A DNA stretch of 64,000 bases. Source: Uranotaenia lowii (lineage: Eukaryota; Arthropoda; Insecta; Diptera; Culicidae). A model generated the notes under the pieces. The model saw only the letters and a list, made by a program, of their open reading frames with translations, was not told the origin of the DNA and searched no databases. Location: positions 22,356,002 to 22,420,001 of the forward strand of contig NC_073693.1 in NCBI RefSeq assembly GCF_029784155.1, in the 5' to 3' direction. The translations under genes were made by a program, and so were the position numbers. The stretch's first letter is position 1. The number at the start of each line of letters is the position of its first letter. Of the stretch, positions 10,260-20,272 are shown piece after piece.

Positions 10260-11780
10260 TTTTGAGATATTCGTATTTTTGTCTTATTGAGGTTTTAGTC
10301 ATTTTAAAAACTTTTTGTATTTTTTGTTACTTCTCTAAAACTCTAAATTATCAAAAACAAAACATTATCGTAACCAGAAAAGGCACAAAATTGTACGACA
10401 AAGTTCGTTTCGGCTCCAGTTTCGTGCCATCCGTGTTATTTTTGTGTTTGTGTCATATGTAATTTTTAGTTTTTTTTCATTTCTGTTTTTTTTTTAAATT
10501 TTCTATTTTTTTGTTATTTTTGTCATTTCTGTCGTTAGTGGCATTTTTCGTATTTTTGTCCTTTTTATCATTTCGTTTGTTGTTTGTGGATGCTTTTAAA
10601 TTTCCAATTTTTTTCAAATTAATTTTTGTTTCTTGTTGTTTGTGGCACTAATAATTAGTGTATAACATGTAATATGTAATAATTATTAATTCTTGAAATT
10701 TTGGTTTTCAATCTTTTTCACAATTTTTGTCGTTATGTATTTTTGTTGTGATTCATGTGATTTGAGAAAGTTATTTATTTTTATTATTCAACTTTTTGTC
10801 ATTCATAATTTATTTTATTTTTTAATTTCATCAGTTTTGTAATTTTCTATTTCGGTGTTTTTCGTTTTTTTTTTAAAATATATTCGTATTTTTGTCATCC
10901 GTTTTTTACCATTATTGTTTTACCTATCTTGTCATTTTTTTTTAATTTTCGTATAACTTTTTCGTTAATAATGTTTATTTTTTTTTGTAATTTCTTTATT
11001 TGAAACGGCTCATATTATGAGGCTTTAATGAGTCAATTTCTTTTTGTATGTTAACAATTTTTCGCTTAAGTCTGGTATAACTTTTGTCGCATGTGATATT
11101 TTTGTCGTGATTGTGATTATTTTTATTTCTTTATTTCTGATATTTTCATATTCAATTTTTATATTTTTGGTTTTGTGTTATTTTTGTCATTTTTCGTCGT
11201 TTGTCTGTCGTTTATTTCATTTTGTCGATTTTGTATTTCACTTTAATCTTTTTTTTCGTTTGTGTAATTTTTTAAATTATCGTTTTGTTTTGTCGTTTGT
11301 GTTATATGTCATTTTTATATCATGGTTTTTTTTCCAATTTGTTAATTTTGTTACTGTTACTAGAAATTTCCGTATTTTTTTTGTCAATTTTTTTCAAAAG
11401 TAACAAATTATGATTTTTTTAGTCATTAGGAAATTCGTGCCATCTTTTTTATTGTTATTTTTTTGTTGATGTAATTTTAGATTTTTTTTTTGTTTTTTTA
11501 TCATTTTTTTTTTGAAATCTTGATCATTTTCGACACTTTCATATTTTCAACACATTTTGGTCGTTTCTTGAATTTCGAATTTAATTTTTCATAGGTGGAG
11601 TTGTGAATTTTACCATATTTTTTTTGATTTTCCAATTGTTTGCCATTTATAATGATTTTTGATCTTTTTTGTCATTTTTGAGAAACTTTGTCGTTTGTGT
11701 AATTTTGATTTCTTTCGTCATTTTTATGTTTATTCTTTAAATTTTCGTTTTTTGCCGTTTTATTGGAATAATTTCTATTT
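10260..11780. repeat. T-rich low-complexity tract, possibly a decayed TTTTGTCAT array
   Basis: About 1.5 kb of strongly T-rich sequence repeats TTTTTGTCATTTTTGTC, TTTTTGTCGTTTGTG and similar words with no constant period. The words match the reverse complement of the ATGACAAAA satellite variant at 23.4-24.7 kb, so this may be an old, diverged array of that family. The open frame at 11044-11403 is only a product of the base composition. Confidence 0.4.
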
Positions 11781-12525
11781 CTTAACAAAACAGAAATGAA
11801 GTTCCTATCAATTTGCAAAATTCTTTGTGATAAAATTTGATTTTGTGAAAGAAAAAACCAAGAATACATACATGGACTACGATTTCCTTACAAACATACG
11901 TTAAAAAAAAAATGAAATCTTCTGCTGGGCGACAATGAACCTCATTTTCTAGCCGGCCCCAGTTTTGATTGCCGTCATCTATTTTGACGAAACTTGGCCA
12001 GGTAATAACAAACATTTTTACATCTTTGAACCAAATTTTAAGATTTTTCAATGAAAATTGCCATAGATACAGCAACTTTAGTAGAGCAATATCAAATTTT
12101 CCTTTTTTACGGGAAAAGCTATATCCTTGTTTCCAGTCATTGTAAAGACTTCAAATTTCGTAGAACGTTAGATGGATAGTTGCTAGATTTTGTGAAAATT
12201 TCATGAGAAACATCAACCGAGAGAGAAATGGCAGTTTTTCAAAGTTGGAAGTTAGTGCGCAACTTCACGCGATTTCATTCTTTTTTTAACGCAACTTTAT
12301 GTATTAATAGCACTCTCAAATAATGATGGTAAAAATTCGGATAATAGAAGGGATCAAATTAGATTTTGTAGATTTTTTTTATATTTCATCTCCCTTTTTT
12401 CCTTGGTTTTTCTAAACGCAATCGCTCCTGCGAGTGCTCATCAGGCTCTGCTTCATTTGTTTCTTACAAGTTAAGAAAATTGGAAAAATATAATCGAAAC
12501 ATAAAATATCGCTCCTTGTCGCTTC
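11781..12525. other. spacer downstream of RpL23A, nothing recognised
   Basis: It presumably holds the 3-prime untranslated region and poly(A) site of the ribosomal protein gene at its right edge. I found no canonical AATAAA on the minus strand close to the stop codon. Confidence 0.4.
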
Positions 12526-15101
12526 TTAGATGATACCGATCTTGTTGGCGATATCGAGCGCGTCGTAGTCCCGGGCCAGCCGCACGTAGGCCTTCTTCTT
12601 GCCGTCCGGTCGCACCAGGGTGTTGATCTTGGACACCTTGATGTCGTACAGCTTCTTGACTGCGGCCTTGACGTGGTTCTTGTTGGCCCGCAGGTGGATC
12701 AGGAACACCAGGGTGTTGTTGTCCTCGATCTTCTTCATCGCCGCTTCCGTCGTCAGCGGGTACTTGATGATGTTGTAGGCGTCCATGCTGGACGGGGGGA
12801 AAAGGGAAGATAAAAGGAAAACGTTAGAATCGTTTTTATTTGTGAGGATATTTTGGTACGATTGGAGTTGAGGTTTCGTTTTAACTGAACTTTTGAGAAT
12901 TAATGTTTTCTATAGAAAAGTTGTTTTCTGGCTGTCAAATTCATTTAAAATTTGAAGGTGACAAGGCCTCGTATTCAACAAAGATATAAGGATAATTAAA
13001 AAAAAACAGCTCAATACAAAATTTTCGAAAATATTCGAGCAGCCCTACACTCTCTAACTGGTTAGTTTACCGGTATTCTCTCAATTTGAATCTTTTATTT
13101 ATCTGGGCCTTCAAGGTAGTAAGAACTTACAATTAATTTTAAACTCAAAATCTATAGGGTTAATTGAAATCAGAAAATGAAAAATTCTCCAGAAGTCTTT
13201 GAGTGAAAAAAGAAAGATTTGCTGACATGGAAGCAATTCGACAAACAGGTTGCAGTAAAGCCTATTCTCTGAAAAATGTCTCATAATTTTAACCTTTTTT
13301 CAATTGTTTATGAATTGAAATGTATGTTACAATTTCTGCTATCTAGATCAACACTACTACAAATTATAAATCGAAAGATCGTAAAATTGCAAATTAGAAA
13401 TTCATTATTTTTAAGATCAAGTTTTGAAAACCTAGTAAGTTTACATCGCTTCATAGATAGGTCGCTATTCCTCTTTACACAAGTCATTGTCACTTTCCGT
13501 AAGTATATCGCCTAGTTGGTATGTTGTAGGCAATAGTTGCAATAGAAAGTTTGTTGCTCTAGCATTTTTTTTTTCGGCAAGTGAATCCAATCCAGGATGA
13601 AAACACTTGAATGAATTTCCGGAAAAATGCACATGATTTTCTTCAAAGTTAACATGGGAGAATTTTGAAACTTACCGACTACGGGTGGGTACCGACTTCC
13701 TCGGGAACTTGGGATTACGCGGCAGCCGCAGGGTGCGTGGCCGACGGAACTTGACCGTGGTGCGGATCTTGCGCAGAGCCGTTCCGAACGGTCCCTTGAC
13801 GACCTACAATTTGAAACAGAAATTTGTTAATTGCAAAGTTTTTTTTATAAAAGTTTAAATTATTTGTTTGTACTGAAAATCAGTTGGAAGCAAAATGCTG
13901 ATTTCAGGACTTTGTGGATGCAAAGTTCAAGGAGATTCCCTCTTCAGAATTTCATCATAAAATCACAAACAATCAATTATTGCCCGTCCTAAGACATACC
14001 TTGGTCTTGGTACGCTTGGCCCGCAGGATGGCAGCAGCACGAGCCTTGGCCGCACCCTTCTGCACCTTAGCCTGGATAGCCTTCTTGTCTCCCTTGGTGC
14101 TGGGGACCTTCTTGGCAACCGGCTTCTTCACTCCGGCGGCTCCCTTCTTGGCGGTCGTGGCAGAGCCCTTCTTCTTGGGGACAGTCTTCTTCTTGCCAGC
14201 GACAACCTTCTTGTCTCCAGTGACAACCTTCTTGGCAGCAGTGGCTCCCGCCTTCTTAGCTCCTGGTGCAGCCTTCTTGTCTCCGGCCTTGGCCGTCTTA
14301 GCCTTGCCATCGGCGGCCTTCTTAGCACCTGCTGGGGCAGCCTTCTTGGCACCGGCAGCAGCAGCGGTAGCTCCCTTGGCCTTGCCGGCATCCTTCTTCT
14401 TGGCATCGGCTTTAGGGGCCGCAGCTGGAGCCTTCTTGCTTTCGGTTCCGGCAGCAGCCTTCTTCTTCTCTGGGGCAGCCTTGGTCTCGGTGGCCGGACG
14501 CTTCTCAGCGGGCTTCTTTTCCGCTGGTTTCTTCTCGGCAGCTGGCTTCTTCTCCGGAGCAGCCTTCTTCTCACCGGATCCGGAAGCAGCAGCAGCCGCG
14601 GCTGGCTTCTTCTCTTTCTTTTCGGCCGGTTGGCCTGCTACAAGAATAAAAGCACACGGGAAAAAATAAATTAATACACCATCCAAACGAGTATCAACAA
14701 AAATGTTTCCTATCACACAAATTATCTTCAGAATTCTAGTAAAAATGCTTCTTTCACGGCAATCAGAGAGATTCCCTCTAGAATGCATTGATCATCATTA
14801 GGACACCTCACAAAAATTCGAGCCACCATTCGAACAAGTTAATTTATTTACATCCAACATTCGGACAACACTATTACTCGGGCTTAACCCTCGTGGCGTA
14901 CACAAAAGTAAATCGCTCAAATTCAATCACTAAAATTCCCGAAAAATTCAATCTATTCCAGCGAAACATTTGAACCACTCAATGCACGGCACCTTTATCT
15001 AGCCTTTCTACACTATTTCAACAAAATCTCACTACATTTTCCCGGTGAAAATCCAACTTTTACGCCTTACCGGACTTCTCAGACGGTTTCTTCGGAGCCA
15101 T
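12526..15101 (-). CDS. RpL23A: ribosomal protein L23a (eL/uL23 family) with long Ala/Lys N-terminal extension
   Basis: Four coding exons join in phase: 15101-15071, 14637-14000, 13803-13676 and 12787-12526, giving 352 residues. All junctions are GT/AG. Exon 1 encodes [10 protein letters not shown]. Exon 2 is about 200 residues of Ala, Lys and Pro repeats ([21 protein letters not shown]). Exons 3-4 encode the conserved core: [20 protein letters not shown], then [20 protein letters not shown], and the end [15 protein letters not shown]23a sits by the exit tunnel of the large subunit and contacts the signal recognition particle. Vertebrate L23a has about 156 residues; insect L23a proteins are known for histone-H1-like N-terminal extensions. 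The gene looks intact and expressed. Introns 1 and 2 hold candidate snoRNAs. Confidence 0.97.
13900..13964 (-). ncRNA. candidate C/D box snoRNA in RpL23A intron 2
   Basis: On the sense strand of the 196-bp intron there is box C ATGATGA (13958-13952) and box D CTGA (13907-13904), bounded by a short stem, GATT at 13964-13961 with AATC at 13903-13900. Between them, GAGGGAATCTCC is followed by TTGA, a possible D-prime box. The same guide-like word occurs in the candidate of intron 1. Ribosomal protein introns, including vertebrate RPL23A, commonly host C/D snoRNAs. Box motifs are short, so chance is possible. Confidence 0.4.
14726..14800 (-). ncRNA. candidate C/D box snoRNA in RpL23A intron 1
   Basis: Box C ATGATGA (14798-14792) is followed by TAGAGGGAATCTCT, then CTGA (14766-14763, D-prime), a C-prime-like GTGAAAG, and a second CTGA (14731-14728, D). 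The stretch AGAGGGAATCTC upstream of D-prime is shared with the intron-2 candidate. It is complementary at 11 of 12 positions to GAGATTCCCACT, which I recall as a conserved eukaryotic 28S rRNA segment. The terminal stem is weak. Confidence 0.4.
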
Positions 15102-15110
15102 ACTTGTGAT

Positions 15111-15119
15111 GGAAAAGAG
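15111..15119 (-). promoter_or_regulatory. candidate 5-prime TOP start of the RpL23A mRNA
   Basis: The sense strand reads ACAG-CTCTTTTCC-ATCACAAGT-ATG. A C followed by a pyrimidine run just upstream of the ATG is the terminal oligopyrimidine signature of ribosomal protein mRNAs, which puts their translation under growth control. It would give an unusually short leader of about 18 nt. Confidence 0.45.
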
Positions 15120-15519
15120 CTGTCAAAGGCGGAACAAACTCAAAGATCAGCTTTCGTCGAGGCGACTTCCGGTGCAGTGACAGTTTGGCTAGGCTGACAG
15201 CTATGGCAAGGAAATTTTTCGCTCGAGAAATAATTTCAAGCCTAATATGTACGGGGTCACATCTGTTAGTGAAGGAGAGAAGCTTTCTTGAGTTTCCTGT
15301 TTGATGTCGAGGGGTCACACAATGGTATCATTTATCGATTATGTTAGAAATAAGAAAAACGATTGAAAAGCAAAACAAAATTAATAAAAATTCTTACAGT
15401 TCTCATACATTTTAAATACTTATATAAAGTGTAATTTTTATGAAAATTCAAGAGCATTCAATTATTTTAAAAATGACAAAATTTTAAATAACAAATACAA
15501 AATACAAAAAATTAAAAAA

Positions 15520-18500
15520 AAAAATTGATAAAATTGGCAAACTTGACCAAATTGACAAAATTAACAAAATTGACAAAATTGACAAAGTTGACAAAATTGA
15601 CAAAATTGACAAAATTGACAAAATTGACAAAATTGCCAAAATTGCCAAAATTGACAAAATTGACAAAATCGACAAAATTGACAAAATCGACAAAATTGAC
15701 AGAATTAACAAAATTGACAAAATTGACAAAATTGACGAAATTGACAAAATTGACAAAATTGACAAAATTGACAAAATTGACAAAATTGACAAAATTGACA
15801 AAATTGACAAAATTGACAAAATTGACAAAATTTACAAAATTGTCAAAATTGTCAAAATTGTTGAAATTGTCAAAATTGTCAAAATTGTCAAAATGGTCAA
15901 AATTGTCAAAATTGTCAAAATTGTCAAAATTGTCAAAATTGTCAAAATTGTCAAAATTGTCAAAATTGTCAAAATTGTCAAAATTGTCAAAATTGTCAAA
16001 ATTGTCAAAATTGTCAAAATTGTCAAAATTGTCAAAATTGTCAAAATTGTCAAAATTGTGAAAATTTTCAAAATCGTCAAAATTGTCAAAATTGTCAAAA
16101 TTGTCAAAATTGTCAAAATTGTCAAAATTGTCAAAATTGTCAAAATTGTCAAAATTGTCAAAATTGTCAAAATTGTCAAAATTGTCAAAATGGACAGAAT
16201 TGTCAAAATTGTCAAAATTGTCAAAATTGTCAAAATTGTCAAAATTGTCAAAATTGTCAAAATTGTCAAAATTGTCAAAATTGTCAAAATTGTCAAAATT
16301 GTCAAAATTGACCAAATTGTCAAAATTGTCAAAATTGTCAAAATTGTCAAAATTGTCAAAATTGTCAAAATTGTCAAAATTGTCAAAATTGTCAAAATTG
16401 ACAAAATTGATAAAATTGATAAAATTGATAAAATTGTCAAAATTGATAAAATTGTCAAAATTGTCAAAATTGTCGAAATTGACAAAATTGACAAAATTGA
16501 CAAAATTGACAAAATTGACAAAATTGACAAAATTGACAAAATTGACAAAATTGACAAAATTGACAAAATTGACAAAATTGACAAAATTGACAAAATTGAC
16601 AAAATTGACAAAATTGACAAAATTGACAAAATTGACAAAATTGACAAAATTGACAAAATTGACAACTTTGACAAAATTGACAAAATTGACAAAATTGACA
16701 AAATTGACAAAATTGATGAAATTGACAAAATTGACAAAATTGACAAAATTGACAAAATTGACAAAATTGATGAAATTGACAAAATTGCCAAAATGGACAA
16801 AATTGTCAAAATTGACAAAATTGATAAAATTGACAAAATTGACAAAATTGACAAAATTGACAAAATTGACAAAATTGACAAAATTGACAAAATTGACAAA
16901 ATTGACAAAATTGACAAAATTGACAAAATTGACAAAATTGACAAAATTGACAAAATTGACAAAATTGACAAAATTGACAAAATTGACAAAATTGACAAAA
17001 TTGANNNNNNNNNNNNNNNNNNNNNNNNNNNNNNNNNNNNNNNNNNNNNNNNNNNNNNNNNNNNNNNNNNNNNNNNNNNNNNNNNNNNNNNNNNNNNNNN
17101 NNNNNNNNNNNNNNNNNNNNNNNNNNNNNNNNNNNNNNNNNNNNNNNNNNNNNNNNNNNNNNNNNNNNNNNNNNNNNNNNNNNNNNNNNNNNNNNNNNNN
17201 NNNNNNNNNNNNNNNNNNNNNNNNNNNNNNNNNNNNNNNNNNNNNNNNNNNNNNNNNNNNNNNNNNNNNNNNNNNNNNNNNNNNNNNNNNNNNNNNNNNN
17301 NNNNNNNNNNNNNNNNNNNNNNNNNNNNNNNNNNNNNNNNNNNNNNNNNNNNNNNNNNNNNNNNNNNNNNNNNNNNNNNNNNNNNNNNNNNNNNNNNNNN
17401 NNNNNNNNNNNNNNNNNNNNNNNNNNNNNNNNNNNNNNNNNNNNNNNNNNNNNNNNNNNNNNNNNNNNNNNNNNNNNNNNNNNNNNNNNNNNNNNNNNNN
17501 NNNNCAAAATTGACAAAATTGACAAAATTGACAAAATTGACAAAATTGACAAAATTGACAAAATTGACAAAATTGACAAAATTGTCAAAATTGTTAAAAT
17601 TTTCAAAATTTTCAAAATTGTCAAAATTGTCAAAATTGTCAAAATTGTCAAAATTGTCAAAATTGTCAAAATTGTCAAAATTGTCAAAATTGTCAAAATT
17701 GTCAAAATTGTCAAAATTGTCAAAATTGTCAAAATTGTCAAAATTGTCAAAATTGTCAAAATTGTCAAAATTGTCAAAATTGTCAAAATTGTCAAAATTG
17801 TCAAAATTGTCAAAATTGTCAAAATTGTCAAAATTGTCAAAATTGTCAAAATTGTCAAAATTGTCAAAATTGTCAAAATTGTCAAAATTGTCAAAATTGT
17901 CAAAATTGTCAAAATTGTCAAAATTGTCAAAATTGTCAAAATTGTCAAAATTGTCAAAATTGTCAAAATTGTCAAAATTGTCAAAATTGTCAAAATTGTC
18001 AAAATTGTCAAAATTGTCAAAATTGTCAAAATTGTCAAAATAATGAAAATTGTCAAAATTGTCAAAGTTGTCAAAATTGTCAAAATTGTCAAAATTGTCA
18101 AAATTGTCAAAATTGTAAAATTGTCAAAATTGTCAAAATTGTCAAAATTGTCAAAATTGTCAAAATTGTCAAAATTGTCAAAATTGTCAAAATTGTCAAA
18201 ATTGTCAAAATTGTCAAAATTGTCAAAATTGTCCAAATTGTCAAAATTGTCCAAATTGTCAAAATTGTCAAAATTGTCAAAATTGTCAAAATTGTCAAAA
18301 TTGTCAAAATTGTCAAAATTGTCAAAATTGTCAAAATTGTCAAAATTGTCAAAATTGTCAAAATTGTCAAAATTGTCAAAATTGTCAAAATTGTCAAAAT
18401 TGTCAAAATTGTCAAAATTGTCAAAATTGTCAAAATTGTCAAAATTGTCAAAATTGTCAAAATTGTCAAAATTGTCAAAATTGTCAAAATTGTCAAAATT

Positions 18501-19215
18501 GTCAAAATTGTCAAAATTGTCAAAATTGTCAAAATTGTCAAAATTGTCAAAATTGTCAAAATTGTCAAAATTATCAAAATTGTCAAAATTGTCAAAATTG
18601 TCAAAATTGTCAAAATTGTCAAAATTGTCAAAATTGTCAAAATTGTCAAAATTGTCAAAATTGTCAAAATTGTCAAAATTGTCAAAATGGTCAAAATTTA
18701 TTGTCAAAATTGTCAAAAATGTCAAAATTGTCAAAATTGTCAGAATTGTCAAAATTATAAAAATTGTCAAAATTGACAAAATTGACGAAATTGACAAAAT
18801 TGTCAAAATTGTCAAAATTGTCGAAATTGTCAAAATTGTCAAAATTGTCAAAATTGTCAAAATTGTCAAAATTGTCAAAATTGTCAAAATTGTCAAAATT
18901 GTCAAAATTGACAAAATTGTCAAAATTGACAAAATTGACAAAACTGAGAAAATTGTCAAGATTGTCAAGATTGTCAAAATTGTGAAAATTGTCGAAATTG
19001 TGAAAATTGTTAAATTTGTCAAAATTGTCAAAATTGTCAAAATTGTCAAAATTGTCAAAATTGTCAAAATTGTCAAAATTGTCAAAATTGTCAAAATTGT
19101 CAAAATTGTCAAAATTGTCAAAATTGTCAAAATTGTCAAAGTTTTCAAAATTGTTTAAATTGTCAAATTTGTCAAAATTGTGAAAATTGACAAAATTGAC
19201 AAAATTTACAACTTT
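15520..19215. repeat. 9-bp satellite array 1, GACAAAATT and GTCAAAATT blocks
   Basis: Almost uninterrupted 9-bp units occur in two variants that differ by one base (GACAAAATT and GTCAAAATT). They are arranged in blocks: GAC at 15540-15835, GTC at about 15838-16480, GAC at 16485-17583 around the gap, GTC at 17583-18770, then a mixed edge. None of the six frames of the pure repeat contains a stop codon, so the very long open frames here are not genes. The array lies between the 5-prime end of RpL23A and the 3-prime end of DNAI4. Confidence 0.97.
17005..17504. other. assembly gap of 500 N inside the satellite
   Basis: Exactly 500 undetermined bases lie inside the array. Such a round number usually means unknown length, so the real array may be much longer. 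Confidence 0.98.
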
Positions 19216-20233
19216 TGAAAACAAATTGCGAAGAACAATGATAATTTAGCAAAAGAGCATTTAGTTTTTAATTTTCGATCGTTAAATGGTTTTTGGCCCA
19301 TTGTCTATTTAAATCCAAAATAATGGCGTTGCATAAACGAAGGCGCTTATTTTTTTTGCACCTTCTTAAAGAATAGGCTTTTGGTAACTATAATAGTATA
19401 AATATTAATTGTGAAAAGACATTTGTTACTTCGAGGATCAAGCTTCCCGAATCAAAACTTTTTAAAATTGGAGGGAAAAAGCTCAATAAAATATTTTTTT
19501 CTCATTCCGCCTTCGCGCAACCACTTGAAAGTTGATAATTTGAAAACCATTAAAAAGTCATAAAAGTCACTCTCTTCCTCGTGTGGTCTGTCTGGCGGAA
19601 TGAAAACAAAAAAAAAATGTCACTCCAGACACTTTAGCTTCGGACTGCCCCGATCGTTTGCACAAAAAATCTTGGACTTGATCATTTATTAATTTATTCA
19701 TAAATAATATTCTGCTTGTCTTCTTTTTTCGCGTTCATCCGTGGTCAACTTGAGCTGTGCCGCAGTTCGTATTTTGGGGTAGATTTTTAATAAATCGATT
19801 ATTTTCGGCCAAAAAGAAACGCATTTCAAAGGTATTTAAATTATCCCACCAAGATTTTATGGTTCTGTTCTGTTCGGATCGAGCCCACCGCCCTGCTCGG
19901 GTTGTAAAATCGAGAATATCACTTTTCAAGAAAAGTAAATCGGATCAGAAAGCGGTAGCAGCCGTCTTGTGTTGTGCGATGATCGCAGAAGGCAATAAAA
20001 ACACAATCTAAACACGATCAAACGATGAGCATTAGAGGATTTGTTGTGACTTTTTTACGACCCATTTGAAAGTCGTCATTGATTGAGAGAGAGAGAGAGC
20101 CAGCAATATCGACGATCGCAGGCCGTAAAATGGAATAGATGTTCGTAGCGAGTTTTTAGCGAGGACCACACCGAACTTGCACTCCACAGGAAGCTTTTAA
20201 GTACCAGTTTAAGATTTGATAAGCAGAAAATAT
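19216..20233. other. spacer between satellite array 1 and DNAI4, nothing recognised
   Basis: The sequence is unique-looking and AT-rich, with a GAGAGAGAGAGAG run at about 20085. No ORF resembles a known protein. The region past the DNAI4 poly(A) signal lies here. Confidence 0.5.
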
Positions 20234-20239
20234 TTTATT
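20234..20239 (-). terminator. poly(A) signal AATAAA of DNAI4
   Basis: The minus strand reads GTGAATAAAATATTTTC, 33 bp after the TAA stop codon at 20273. It gives a short 3-prime untranslated region. Confidence 0.7.
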
Positions 20240-20272
20240 CACAACATTCATACAGTTTGAAAGAGGGGAGTT

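Noticed and set aside
11044..11403. Hydrophobic 119-codon ORF that could look like a membrane protein
   Set aside because: Phe, Ile and Val richness comes from the T-rich low-complexity tract.
13914..14669. 251-codon plus-strand ORF opposite RpL23A exon 2
   Set aside because: It is the antisense shadow of the Ala/Lys-rich coding exon; the repetitive GCN/AAG codons leave the other strand open.
15512..19224. Very long open frames (KIV, SKL, TIL, DNF repeats; up to 780 codons)
   Set aside because: They are translations of a 9-bp satellite without stops, some through the N gap. There is no codon variation, start context or splice context.
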